A stretch of 64,000 nt of DNA from CAZWCX01 sp964632945 (GTDB taxonomy: Bacteria; Planctomycetota; MHYJ01; WSZJ01; CAZWCX01), in the NCBI GenBank assembly GCA_964632945.1, contig CAZWCX010000002.1, positions 1 to 64,000 of the forward strand, given 5' to 3'. This document shows, one piece after another, positions 53,329-62,195 of this stretch. The notes beneath the pieces were generated by a model. That model searched no databases. It was not told the DNA's origin and saw only the letters and a list, made by a program, of their open reading frames with translations. The translations under genes were made by a program, and so were the position numbers. The number at the start of each line of letters is the position of its first letter. Position 1 is the stretch's first letter.

Positions 53329-55550
53329 TGTCCGCCACTCCCTACGCGCAGGTCGTCCTGCCCATCCCGGTGGATCGCGCGTTCACCTATCTCGTCCACG
53401 AGCTTCACTCGCCGCGACTTTGCGCGGGGATGCGCGTGCGGGTTCCGTTTCGAAACCGCGTCGAGATCGGCTACTGCGTCGGCCGCACGGCCGAAGCGCC
53501 GCCCGGAAAGGCGAAAGCGATCCTGGAGGTCCTCGACGAGCATCCGGTCGCGGACCGGGGGATGCTGGAGCTGACCCGCTGGATCGCGGACTACTATCGC
53601 TGTTCCTGGGGTGAGGCGCTCGAGGCGGCCGTGCCCGCCGCCGTTCGCCATGCCGCGACGCCGAGACCCGTGTGGGGCGTGGAGCCCGCCCTCGGCGAGA
53701 AGGAAACCCGGGATTGGATGGACGCGTTGCCCCCGGCGCGCGGCGCATGGCGACGGATCCTTCAGTGCCGGATGGAAATTGCCGGCGTCCTGACCGCCGG
53801 CGAACTGGCGCGCCACGCCGGGACCAGCGATACGTCCGTGAAGACGCTCGTCCGCAAGGGGATCCTGAAGCAGGTGCCGGTCCCCGCCGGTCCCGATCCG
53901 CTCCTGTCGCTGCCGGTGCGGGTCGACCGCGCGCCCGAACCGACGCCGGAGCAGGCGCGCGCGGTGGAGACCATCGAGCGGGCGATGGCGACGGAATTGT
54001 TCGTCCCTTTTCTCCTCTTCGGAGTGACCGGGAGCGGAAAGACCGAGGTCTACCTGCGGGCGATCGCTTCCGCCGTCGCGCACGGCCGACAGGCGATCAT
54101 CCTGGTCCCGGAGATCTCCCTCACTCCGCAGACGGTGGCGCGGTTCCGCGCGCGTTTCGCCCGGGTGGCGGTCCTGCACAGCGCCCTGGCCTCGGCGCAC
54201 CGCGCGCGCGAGTGGGAGCAGATCCGGCGCGGCGAGGCCGACGTGGTGGTCGGACCGAGGTCGGCGGTGTTTGCGCCGGTCCCGCGACTCGGGCTGATCG
54301 TCGTGGACGAGGAACACGAGACTTCCTACAAGCAGGAGAACACTCCGCGTTATCACGCCCGCGACGTCGCGGTGGTGCGCGGAAAGCTGGAGCGGGCGCC
54401 GGTGGTTCTCGGGTCGGCCACCCCCTCGCTGGAGTCGTATCAAAACGCGATCACGGAGAAGTACACCCTCCTGCGATTGGGGGGGCGCGTCGGCGGCGGT
54501 TCGCTTCCGCGCGTGGAGGTGCTCGACATGACCGGCGAGGTTTCGGGCTTCACTTCCCTGCCGGTCATCTCCCGCCGGCTCGATCTGCTGATCCAGGACG
54601 GCTTGAAACGAAAGGAACAGGTGATCCTGTTTCTCAATCGCCGGGGATTCTCGACCCTGATCGTCTGTCCGAGCTGCAAGACCGTGGTGCGATGCGAGCG
54701 CTGTTCCGTGGCGCTGACGTACCACCGGCGTCGCGGCCGCGCAGAGTGCCACTACTGTCGGGAGGACCGCGCCGCGCCCGACCGATGTCCGGAGTGCCAT
54801 CGTCCCGGAATTCAATATCTCGGGGCGGGCACCGAACGGGTCGAGGACGTCATCCGCCGGATGTATCCCGGATCGGCCGTCGCCCGCATGGACGGCGACA
54901 CCATGCGCGGACGCGATGCGCACACCCGTCTCTTGACCGATCTGCACGAGGGAGCGGTGGATCTCCTGGTGGGGACGCAGATGGTGGCGAAGGGTCACGA
55001 CGTCCCGAACGTGACCCTGGTCGGCGTGATTTCGGGGGACACCTGTCTTCAGCTCAAGGACTTTCGCTCCGCGGAGCGCACGTTTCAGCTGGTGGCCCAG
55101 GTCGCCGGACGGGCGGGTCGGGGGGGGGCGCCCGGACGCGTGATCGTGCAGACGTTCAATCCGGAACACTACGCCATCCGCCATGCCGCCGAGCATGACT
55201 TCGAAGGATTCGCGCGCCGGGAACTGCAGCTGCGCCGCGAGGTCGGCTATCCGCCCTTCGGACGGATGCTGCGAATCGTGGTCGAGGGGACGCCGGAAGA
55301 CAAGGTGCGAACGGAAAGCCAGTCGATCGCCGATGCGCTCCACCGGGCCCCCACGACCACGCAGGTGACGGTGCTCGGTCCCGCTCCCGCCCCCCTCGCC
55401 CGCCTGCGGGACCGGTTTCGCTGGCATCTCCTGGTCAAGGCCGCGCGACCCGTCCAGATTCGCGACGCCGCCCGGGTGGTGGAGGAATCGGCCCACGACC
55501 GAAAATCGCTCAGCGTGACGCTCGACGTGGACCCGGTTTCGGTCCTGTAG
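53328..55550 (+). CDS. priA: Primosomal replication-restart helicase PriA
   Basis: A 3'-to-5' helicase of 740 residues that reloads the replisome at stalled forks. It has the N-terminal 3'-DNA-binding domain (AQVVLPIPVDRAFTYLV, VRVPFRNR), a winged-helix region, Walker A GVTGSGKTEVY (~231), DEEH (~324), and eight cysteines of the two zinc sites (CPSC, CERC, CHYC, CPEC). The second RecA domain follows with GTERVED and GTQMVAKGHD, then the C-terminal domain. The start ATG 53328 shares its A with the previous TGA. Length and motif order are normal. Confidence 0.97.
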   Translation: MSATPYAQVVLPIPVDRAFTYLVHELHSPRLCAGMRVRVPFRNRVEIGYCVGRTAEAPPGKAKAILEVLDEHPVADRGMLELTRWIADYYRCSWGEALEAAVPAAVRHAATPRPVWGVEPALGEKETRDWMDALPPARGAWRRILQCRMEIAGVLTAGELARHAGTSDTSVKTLVRKGILKQVPVPAGPDPLLSLPVRVDRAPEPTPEQARAVETIERAMATELFVPFLLFGVTGSGKTEVYLRAIASAVAHGRQAIILVPEISLTPQTVARFRARFARVAVLHSALASAHRAREWEQIRRGEADVVVGPRSAVFAPVPRLGLIVVDEEHETSYKQENTPRYHARDVAVVRGKLERAPVVLGSATPSLESYQNAITEKYTLLRLGGRVGGGSLPRVEVLDMTGEVSGFTSLPVISRRLDLLIQDGLKRKEQVILFLNRRGFSTLIVCPSCKTVVRCERCSVALTYHRRRGRAECHYCREDRAAPDRCPECHRPGIQYLGAGTERVEDVIRRMYPGSAVARMDGDTMRGRDAHTRLLTDLHEGAVDLLVGTQMVAKGHDVPNVTLVGVISGDTCLQLKDFRSAERTFQLVAQVAGRAGRGGAPGRVIVQTFNPEHYAIRHAAEHDFEGFARRELQLRREVGYPPFGRMLRIVVEGTPEDKVRTESQSIADALHRAPTTTQVTVLGPAPAPLARLRDRFRWHLLVKAARPVQIRDAARVVEESAHDRKSLSVTLDVDPVSVL

Positions 55551-55617
55551 CCGCGCCCCGGTTGCGCGGATCGTCCGGTCCCGGAGCCTCGCTCCGGATC
55601 CCCCAGCGGGCCTTGCG

Positions 55618-56499
55618 CTACGCCTTGCGTGCCAGGGTCGTCTTGCTTGCCCCCGGGAGCGTTACGGCGCCGCCGCTGACCGCTTCCAGCACGGCGCTGA
55701 GGGCGCCCGCCGCGCGGCTGGACCAGCGGGCGATCCATTCGGGCGGGACCGTCCACCCCCCAGCGAGGGTGCGCACCTCCCCGAAGCCGGCGCCCTTCAG
55801 CAGCGCCGCCAGGGTGCGGGGCGAGAAGTCCCGCAGGTGCCACGGAGGGTCGTACCAGTCGGGGCGCGCACCGGACCAGGAGACCGCCTTCACGAGCGGG
55901 GTGGTGTGAGGCCAGCGCAGGAGCAGGATGCCCCCAGGACGGAGCAGTCGATGGGCCTGCGCCAGGAGGGCCTTGGGGTCGGGGACGTGTTCGATCACAT
56001 AGAAGGCCGTCAGGGCGTCGAACGCCGCCACGGGACCGTCCCACTCCTCGAGGGTCACGCAGGCGGGGTCCACGCCCAGCCAGCGCCGGGCAAATTCACA
56101 GGCCGTGCGCGACGGTTCGACGCCGTGCGCGGAGAATCCCTGGTCCCGGAGCGCGTCCAGGAAAAAGCCGTACCCCGCCCCGACGTCGAGGACGCGTCCT
56201 TCGGCGGGGACCCCGGCCTCTCTCAGCAAGCGGATCGCCGTGCGATACACCCGCGCCATCATTCGCCTCCAAGCCTCGATTCGGGGCACTTCGGCGGAGA
56301 AGTAGTCCTGGTAGAGGCGGGGGAGGACGGCCGGACGGGGACGGGGACTCAGGTAGACGTGTCCACACCCGGCGCAGGCGTGGTAGCCGTACGGGGGGAG
56401 GGTGAGGAGCGTGGTGCGTGCGGAGGAACCGCACAACTCGCAGGCGACGTCTTCCCGTTCCTCGGGCGAAAGGGAGGGCGCGGGGCGGTGGGAGGTCAT
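55618..56499 (-). CDS. SAM-dependent methyltransferase with N-terminal zinc ribbon
   Basis: A protein of 293 residues. It begins with a Cys4 ribbon (CELCGSS, then CAGCGHVYLSPRP), followed by a class I methyltransferase core with motif I VLDVGAGYGFFLDAL, acidic VEPS, and the AFYVIEHVPDP and LLRPGGILLLRWP segments. This layout is common among methyltransferases of sugar, lipid or natural-product pathways; the substrate cannot be read. It lies 145 bp downstream of the TPR-alpha-CTD gene on the same strand and is convergent with priA. Confidence 0.9.
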   Translation of the reverse strand: MTSHRPAPSLSPEEREDVACELCGSSARTTLLTLPPYGYHACAGCGHVYLSPRPRPAVLPRLYQDYFSAEVPRIEAWRRMMARVYRTAIRLLREAGVPAEGRVLDVGAGYGFFLDALRDQGFSAHGVEPSRTACEFARRWLGVDPACVTLEEWDGPVAAFDALTAFYVIEHVPDPKALLAQAHRLLRPGGILLLRWPHTTPLVKAVSWSGARPDWYDPPWHLRDFSPRTLAALLKGAGFGEVRTLAGGWTVPPEWIARWSSRAAGALSAVLEAVSGGAVTLPGASKTTLARKA

Positions 56500-56585
56500 C
56501 GGACCATCCGGGCTGGGCCTGCGGCGAACGCCGCCGTCCGATCCGGTCCGCGGCCGGCGATCGCGTCCCCGCCGTCGCCTCGGTC

Positions 56586-56614
56586 CCCCCGCGGCCGGAT
56601 AAGGCCGCGCGGGG
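56586..56614 (-). terminator. GC hairpin after the TPR-alpha-CTD gene
   Basis: CCCCGC-GGCC pairs with GGCC-GC-GCGGGG around a GGATAA loop with a two-base bulge, 31 bases past the gene's stop. An alternative GCGGGG/CCCCGC hairpin overlaps at 56609-56623. No U tract. Confidence 0.35.
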
Positions 56615-56644
56615 CCGCCCCGCTTCGCGGTGGGGCGACGACGG

Positions 56645-58009
56645 CTACTTGCCGCTCTTCAGCGACAGACCGAGGGCAGACAGCTTCTGCCGGATTTCGT
56701 TCAACGAGGTGAGGCCGAAGTTGCGAATCTGCAGGAGGTCCGCCTCGGACCGGGTCACCAGATCGTTGATGGTCTGGAGTCCGAGACGCTCCATGCACTT
56801 GCGCGCGCGGGCGGACCACTCGAATTCGCCCAGCGGCTTCGTGAGCACGTCTTCCTTCGCTCCCGAGCCGGCCACCGGCAACGGCTTGGGCTTCAGCGGC
56901 GCGCCGGTCACCTGCTCCGTCTTGGCCAGCGTCAGCCCCCGCTGTCGCAAGAGTTCGCGAACCTCGCGCAGGGACGTCTCGCCGAAGTTCTTGCACGTGA
57001 GCAGTTCCTGTTCCGTCTTCTTCGCCATATCGCCGAGCGTGTTCACCCCGAGCTTCGCAAGGCAGTTGCGGCTGCGCACGGAGAGCTGGAACTCGCTGAT
57101 CGGCGTGTTGAGCATCTGGCCGACCCGATGCTCCTTCTTGCGCGCCTCTTCGTCGTAGTACATGTTCAACGACGCCCGGGCGTCGCTCAGGTAGAGCTGT
57201 GCGCGTTCGTGCAGCGGGTAGGTGTCCAAGATCGTCTGGTAACAGTCGATCGCCTTCTCGAACTGGCAACGGTCCTCGTACATCAGCCCGAGATTGAGCA
57301 GAACGTTCGCGTAGGGCGGCCGAGTCTTGCGCAGCCGCTCGTAGATCTCCATGGCCCGGTCCTCGTCCCCGCGGAGGTCATAGTTGTAGGCCATCCGGAA
57401 GAGGGCGCGGGGATTTTCGGGTTCGAGGTCCATGGCCTTCTTGTAGGCCTCCATGGCCTCGGCATACCGGCCCAGGTTGTCGAGCGTGAGCCCGACCGCG
57501 TACTGGTAGTTGGCGTTCTTGTCGAAGGTCTTCTTGGCCGCCTGGAGGGCGGTCAGGGCGTCATCGTGCAGCCCGAGGCGATTGCGGGCCTCGGACAGGG
57601 AGACGTGGATTTCCGCGTGTTCCGTATCACCCTCGGCGGCCTTCTCCAGATGCGGCAGGGCCTGGTGGGCGGAGCCGTTGTCGAGGTAGGCGCGTCCGAG
57701 GACGTACATCCCGTCCCGGCCCAACCGGGCCTCGGCCAGGATGCGCACCGCTTCCTCGTTCCGGCCCAGGATCCACGCCACGATGCCGCGGCGCACGATG
57801 GCCTTGTTTTCCGCGGAGAATTTCACCAACCCGCGTTCGAGTCGCTTGTACACTTCTTCCGTTTGGGTGCGCTGTTCCAGCGCCGAATAGGCCGCCTTAC
57901 GGACCTGGGTCAACTCGGCGATGCCGAGGTCTTCTTTCTCGAGGGTCGCCACGATGTCGAGATCCGGGGTGGCGGACGCACCGGCGTCCTTACGGGTGGC
58001 TTCCTGCAT
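56645..58009 (-). CDS. TPR protein with two C-terminal RNA polymerase alpha-CTD-like domains
   Basis: A protein of 454 residues from ATG 58009. About eight TPR-type repeats fill residues ~30-300 (EAVRILAEARLGRDGMYVLG, AMEAYKKAMDLEPENPRALF). Two copies of the helix-hairpin alpha-CTD fold follow: ISEFQLSVRSRNCLAKLGV with CKNFGETSLREVRELL, and LGEFEWSARARKCMERLGL with IRNFGLTSLNEIRQKL. In RNA polymerase this domain binds UP elements and activators, so this protein may bind DNA or sigma/activator surfaces while the TPRs recruit partners. The frame also has ATG 58081, but that codon overlaps the -10 of a good promoter, while ATG 58009 has a GAGGAG site; I favour 58009. Confidence 0.9.
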   Translation of the reverse strand: MQEATRKDAGASATPDLDIVATLEKEDLGIAELTQVRKAAYSALEQRTQTEEVYKRLERGLVKFSAENKAIVRRGIVAWILGRNEEAVRILAEARLGRDGMYVLGRAYLDNGSAHQALPHLEKAAEGDTEHAEIHVSLSEARNRLGLHDDALTALQAAKKTFDKNANYQYAVGLTLDNLGRYAEAMEAYKKAMDLEPENPRALFRMAYNYDLRGDEDRAMEIYERLRKTRPPYANVLLNLGLMYEDRCQFEKAIDCYQTILDTYPLHERAQLYLSDARASLNMYYDEEARKKEHRVGQMLNTPISEFQLSVRSRNCLAKLGVNTLGDMAKKTEQELLTCKNFGETSLREVRELLRQRGLTLAKTEQVTGAPLKPKPLPVAGSGAKEDVLTKPLGEFEWSARARKCMERLGLQTINDLVTRSEADLLQIRNFGLTSLNEIRQKLSALGLSLKSGK

Positions 58010-58079
58010 CTCCAACTCCTCGCGGGACTTGAAACGGACGATGGGCTTGGGGAGGTTGCCCTCCCTGGTAGAGCCCATC

Positions 58080-58109
58080 ATTATGGTGCGATGGGATGAG
58101 ACGTGTCAA
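58080..58109 (-). promoter_or_regulatory. Promoter of the TPR-alpha-CTD gene
   Basis: TTGACA (58109-58104), 18 bases, CATAAT (58085-58080) on the minus strand. The -10 overlaps the upstream ATG candidates (58081 and 58078), which argues that translation starts at 58009 with a leader of about 64 bases. Confidence 0.6.
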
Positions 58110-58173
58110 TGAAATTTCGATTCCCTGGGGTCCGGAAGTGTCGGGGGCGGGGGGCGGGCGCAGGCGGGGGGGA

Positions 58174-59124
58174 TCAGCGCCGACGCTTGGGATCCAACGC
58201 GTCCCGCAGGCCGTCGCCGAAGAGGTTGAAGCCGAGGACGACCAGGGTGATCGCGAGTCCCGGCGCAAGGACGGTCCAAGGGGCGTGGAGGAAGTTCTTC
58301 CGGGACTCGGCGAGCATCATCCCCCACTCGGGGGTACCCGGCTCGATTCCCAGTCCGATGAACCCGAGGCCGGCCGCCTCCAGGATGGCCGATCCGATCC
58401 CGAGCGTGGACAGGACGATGACGGGAGAGAGGACGTTGGGGAGGATGACGCGACCCATCAGGTGAGGCGTGGTTCCCCCGAGAGCGCGGCTCGCGGTGAC
58501 GTAGTCGAGACCGCGCAGGTCGAGTACGCTGGCGCGGACCTGGCGGGCATAGGTGGGCACGTTCACGATGCCGACGGCGATCATGACGTTGGTGAGGCTG
58601 GGTCCCAGGATGGCCATGATCGCGATCGCCAGGAGGATGCCGGGGAAGGCGAGCAGGACGTCGACCAGGCGCATGATCACCTGGTCCACCCATCCTCCGA
58701 GGGTGCCGGAGAGGAGGCCCAGGGGGACTCCCACGCCGAGGGCGATCCCGACGGAGACCAGGCCGATCGCCAGGCTGATGCGCGCACCGTAGAGGATGCG
58801 GCTCAACAGGTCGCGGCCGAGTTCGTCGGTGCCGAGCAGGTAGAAGGCGGCCGGTCGCGGCGGGAGCACGGCTGCGGGATCGGCGATTTCCGCAGGCAAC
58901 CGGGTACCGGGCCGCGCCTCGGGTGCGCGGGGATCGATGGAGCGGGGATCATGAGGGGCGAGCCAGGGGGCGGCGAGGGCCATTCCCACGAAGAGCACGG
59001 CGATGGCGAGGCCGGTCATCGCGCTCCGGTTGCGCCGGAAGACCCGCGCCGAAGCCCGCCACGGCGCTTCCGGCTCAGTCCGCGCGACCGTAGCGGATTC
59101 TGGGGTTGATGACGGCATAGGCAA
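58174..59124 (-). CDS. Peptide/nickel-type ABC transporter permease (DppC-like)
   Basis: A permease of 316 residues with six membrane segments. It has the N-terminal DppC-type extension (VFRRNRSAMTGLAIAVLF), HPLG-like LLGTDELGRDLLSRILYG, and the EAA loop TASRALGGTTPHLMGRVILP that contacts the ATPase. It pairs with the upstream DppB-like permease, overlapping it by 50 bp. No ATPase or binding protein is nearby, so the substrate (peptides, nickel, sugars) is open. The stop lies 170 bp upstream of the TPR-alpha-CTD gene on the same strand. Confidence 0.92.
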   Translation of the reverse strand: MPMPSSTPESATVARTEPEAPWRASARVFRRNRSAMTGLAIAVLFVGMALAAPWLAPHDPRSIDPRAPEARPGTRLPAEIADPAAVLPPRPAAFYLLGTDELGRDLLSRILYGARISLAIGLVSVGIALGVGVPLGLLSGTLGGWVDQVIMRLVDVLLAFPGILLAIAIMAILGPSLTNVMIAVGIVNVPTYARQVRASVLDLRGLDYVTASRALGGTTPHLMGRVILPNVLSPVIVLSTLGIGSAILEAAGLGFIGLGIEPGTPEWGMMLAESRKNFLHAPWTVLAPGLAITLVVLGFNLFGDGLRDALDPKRRR

Positions 59125-60088
59125 GATCCACGACCAGGTTGACGGTGATGAACGTGCAGGCGATCACCAGCGTGGCGGCCTGCAGCGCGATGAAGTCGCG
59201 CTTGTTGACGGCGTCGACGACGTACGAGCCGATGCCGGGCCAGGCGAAGACGGTTTCCGTCAGGACCGCGCCCGCCAGCAGGTGTCCGAACTCCATCCCC
59301 AGGACGGTGACGATCGGCACGAGTGCGTTGCGCAGGGCGTGACGCAGGATCACGCGCCACTCCGGCACCCCCTTGGCCCGCGCCGTCCGCACGTAGTCGC
59401 TGCTGAGGACTTCCAGCATGCTGGACCGGGTCATGCGCGCGACGAGGGCCATCGGCACGGTGGAGAGGGCAAGGGCGGGGAGTGCGAGATGCGCCAGGAA
59501 GTCGGCGAGGACGTCCCAGCGTCCCCTCAGCACGGCGTCGACACTGATGAAGTGGGTCACCGGATCGAGGGTGGTGGTCGGGTCGAGCCGGCCCGACCCG
59601 GGGAACACGCCGGCGAATGCCAGCAGGAGGAGCATGCCGAGGAAGAAGATCGGCACCGACACCCCGACCAGGGCGACCACCATGCTCAGGTAGTCCATCC
59701 ACGAGTAGGGTCGGACGGCGGATACGATTCCGAAGGCCGCGCCGGCGAAGGTCGCGATCAGCATGGCCGCAAGGGTGAGTTCGACGGTGGCGGGAAAGCA
59801 GCGCTTGAGGTCTTCGGCGACCCGCATCTTGGTCTTGTACGACTTCCCGAAGTCCCCCTTCGTGACGACCTTGGAGACGTAGTCGAAGTACTGCTCGTGG
59901 AGGGGGCGATCCAGGCCGTACTGCTTCACGACGCGCTGGATATCGCGTTCCGTCGCCTTCTCGCCGGCGATCGCCAGCGCCGGGTCTCCCGGCACCAGAT
60001 GGACGATCGAGAAGACGATGACGGACACACCCAGGACGACGGGGACAGCCAGCAGGAGGCGGTGAACCAGGTAGCCCGTCATGGCCAC
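59075..60088 (-). CDS. Peptide/nickel-type ABC transporter permease (DppB-like)
   Basis: A permease of 337 residues with six membrane segments: N-terminal YLVHRLLLAVPVVLGVSVIVF, the HLVPGDPA and YGLDRPLHEQYF segments, the EAA loop RTARAKGVPEWRVILRHALR, and GHLLAGAVLTETVFAWPGIG typical of DppB/OppB. The start is ATG 60088 or 60082. It follows the DUF962 gene by 1 bp and overlaps the DppC-like gene, so the three form one transcript. Confidence 0.93.
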   Translation of the reverse strand: MAMTGYLVHRLLLAVPVVLGVSVIVFSIVHLVPGDPALAIAGEKATERDIQRVVKQYGLDRPLHEQYFDYVSKVVTKGDFGKSYKTKMRVAEDLKRCFPATVELTLAAMLIATFAGAAFGIVSAVRPYSWMDYLSMVVALVGVSVPIFFLGMLLLLAFAGVFPGSGRLDPTTTLDPVTHFISVDAVLRGRWDVLADFLAHLALPALALSTVPMALVARMTRSSMLEVLSSDYVRTARAKGVPEWRVILRHALRNALVPIVTVLGMEFGHLLAGAVLTETVFAWPGIGSYVVDAVNKRDFIALQAATLVIACTFITVNLVVDLAYAVINPRIRYGRAD

Positions 60089-60089
60089 C

Positions 60090-60485
60090 TCACGGGGCCG
60101 GGTGGTGAAGCGCGTCGACGGGTTGGTGCGCGGCGACCGCGGTCGGGACGGGCGCGGGCGGGGTCGAAGGAGAGCCGACCACGGCCCGCCAGGGACGGAC
60201 GATTACGTGATGGACGACGTACACGGCCGCTCCCCAGACGCCGCGCGGATCGCGGAGGATGGTCGGGGCGTTGCCCTCGAAGAGGAAGTGGCCGGCGAAC
60301 ATGACGACATATCCGGCCAGGATGCAGAGCAACCCGCGCGGATCCAGAAAGAAGAGGAGGAGGAAGAGCCCGACTCCGACGAGCGGCATTCCCACGAAGA
60401 AATGGAGCGCGCGGTTCACCGAGTTCCGGTGATCCTTCTCCCACTCCGTCTTCCATGCCCGGCCGCTTGCCGTCTGCTCGCTCAT
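60090..60485 (-). CDS. DUF962/Mpo1-like membrane protein
   Basis: A protein of 131 residues. It has the family's conserved pattern: WEKDHRNSVNRALHFFVGMP, a hydrophobic hairpin (GVGLFLLLFFLDPRGLLCI), then GHFLFEGNAPTILRDP and VYVVHHVIVRPW. Fungal Mpo1 is an iron(II) dioxygenase acting on 2-hydroxy fatty acids; the conserved His residues are present, but activity in bacteria is untested as far as I know. A Pro/Ala-rich tail follows. ATG 60485 has GGGAGG. It heads the permease operon; a functional link to the transporter is not evident. Confidence 0.82.
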   Translation of the reverse strand: MSEQTASGRAWKTEWEKDHRNSVNRALHFFVGMPLVGVGLFLLLFFLDPRGLLCILAGYVVMFAGHFLFEGNAPTILRDPRGVWGAAVYVVHHVIVRPWRAVVGSPSTPPAPVPTAVAAHQPVDALHHPAP

Positions 60486-60628
60486 GACCCCTCCCGCGTG
60501 GTTCGATCGTGCGTCCCGGTACTTTATCGGCTGTTGTGGGCCTGGAGTTGCGCACGACTCGATCCGGTCGCAACGCGTCGGAACCGGGTGATCCTACCCC
60601 GCGGCGCAGGGGGATGCCACAGAAAGGT

Positions 60629-60657
60629 TTGGTGGCGGGGTCCTCGTCGTATATCAT
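60629..60657 (+). promoter_or_regulatory. Possible pyruvate kinase promoter
   Basis: TTGGTG (60629-60634), 17 bases, TATCAT (60652-60657), about 58 bases before ATG 60716, which has its own AGGAGG. Confidence 0.45.
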
Positions 60658-60715
60658 GGCCCCGATCCGACCGGCGGGACCTTCCCGTGCCGGTCGCGAG
60701 GCAGGAGGGATTTCC

Positions 60716-62140
60716 ATGCGCCGGACACGCATCGTCGCCACGGTGGGTCCCGCATGCGAGGAGGCGGCCTCGCTGGAGGCGTTGATCCGCGCCGGCGTGA
60801 ACGTGTTCCGCCTCAATTTCTCCCACGGCACGCACGAGACCCACTCCGGAATGGTGGCGAGAATTCGCGCCGCGGCGGAGAAATGGAGCACTCCGGTCGC
60901 CATTCTGCAGGACTTGCAGGGTCCGAAGATCCGCACCGGACGAAGCAAGGACGGCCAGCCGATCCATCTTTCCTCGGGCGACCGCATCACGATCACCACC
61001 GAGCGGGTCGAGGGAACCGCAGAGCGGATCTCGACCACCTACGAGCCGCTTCCCCGCGACGTCCGGCCCGGGGACCGCATCCTTCTGGACGACGGGTACA
61101 TCGGGCTGCGCGTGGCCTCGATTGCGGGGAAGGAGGTGGTTTGCGAGGTGACCGACGGCGGCACGTTGCTCGAGCGGAAAGGGATCAACCTGCCGGGGGT
61201 GAATTTGAGCGCTCAGGCCCTCACGGAAAAGGACCGGGAGGACGCGGTGCTGGGCGCCCGCTTGGGGGTCGACTTTCTCGCCCTCTCCTTCGTACGCCGT
61301 CCGGAAGACATCAGCGATCTGCGCAGCTTGCTGATCCAGGAGGGCGCCCCGGTTCCGATCATCGCCAAGATCGAGCGTCCGGAGGCGCTGGAGTGCCTGG
61401 ACGGGATCCTCGCCCGTGCGGACGGAGTGATGGTCGCCCGCGGCGACCTCGGCGTCGAGGTTCCGGTCGAAGAGGTGCCGGTGCATCAGAAGCGGATCAT
61501 TCGGGATGCCAACCAGTTCGGCCGGTGGGTCATCACGGCCACCCAGATGCTCGAATCGATGATCCGGAATCCGATCCCCACGCGGGCCGAGGTTTCGGAC
61601 GTAGCCAACGCGATTCTCGACGGATCGGACGCGGTGATGCTCTCCGGGGAGACGGCCCGGGGGGCCTTCCCCGCCGAATCGGTGGCCGTGATGGGTCGGA
61701 TTGCGGAACGGATCGAGGAGAACCTCTACCCGTTCTACCGGACGCTCTCGAAGGAAGTCACCACCAAGATGCCGTTCACGGAGGCCGCCGTCGATGCCGC
61801 CTGCTTCGCGGCGCAGGAGCTGCAGGCGGACGCGCTGGTGGTATTCACCCACTCCGGCAATACCGCCCGCATCGTGTCCGCCCAGCGTCCGCGCTGTCCG
61901 GTGGTCGCCTTCACGCAGCGACCGGAGACGCTGCGACGGTTGTGCCTCTGCTGGGGGGTCGTGCCGTTCCTGCTGGATCGCTATTTGAGTCCCGATGAGC
62001 TGTTTCGGGAGGCCGAGAGGCGGTTGCTGGAGCGGAAGATGGTGGAGAAAGGCGACTCGGTGGTGTTCCTGACCGGGAGCACGACGGCCCCCGGGGCGAC
62101 CAACCTGATCAAGATTCACCGCGTCGGCGAAGAGGATTGA
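60716..62140 (+). CDS. pyk: Pyruvate kinase
   Basis: This glycolytic enzyme (phosphoenolpyruvate + ADP to pyruvate + ATP) has 474 residues. It shows the N-terminal RIVATVGPA, FRLNFSHG (Arg32, Asn34, Ser36), DLQGPKIRTG, the B domain, the catalytic-Lys segment IIAKIERPEAL, MVARGDLGVEVP and the active-site VITATQMLESM. The C-terminal allosteric domain has FTHSGNTARIVSAQRP. ATG 60716 has AGGAGG 8 bases upstream. It stands alone between divergent and convergent neighbours. Confidence 0.97.
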   Translation: MRRTRIVATVGPACEEAASLEALIRAGVNVFRLNFSHGTHETHSGMVARIRAAAEKWSTPVAILQDLQGPKIRTGRSKDGQPIHLSSGDRITITTERVEGTAERISTTYEPLPRDVRPGDRILLDDGYIGLRVASIAGKEVVCEVTDGGTLLERKGINLPGVNLSAQALTEKDREDAVLGARLGVDFLALSFVRRPEDISDLRSLLIQEGAPVPIIAKIERPEALECLDGILARADGVMVARGDLGVEVPVEEVPVHQKRIIRDANQFGRWVITATQMLESMIRNPIPTRAEVSDVANAILDGSDAVMLSGETARGAFPAESVAVMGRIAERIEENLYPFYRTLSKEVTTKMPFTEAAVDAACFAAQELQADALVVFTHSGNTARIVSAQRPRCPVVAFTQRPETLRRLCLCWGVVPFLLDRYLSPDELFREAERRLLERKMVEKGDSVVFLTGSTTAPGATNLIKIHRVGEED

Positions 62141-62195
62141 CTCCGGCTGCGCGGCCGGAAGGCGAGACGGGGTTTCCCGGCCACGTCGGGAGGGA

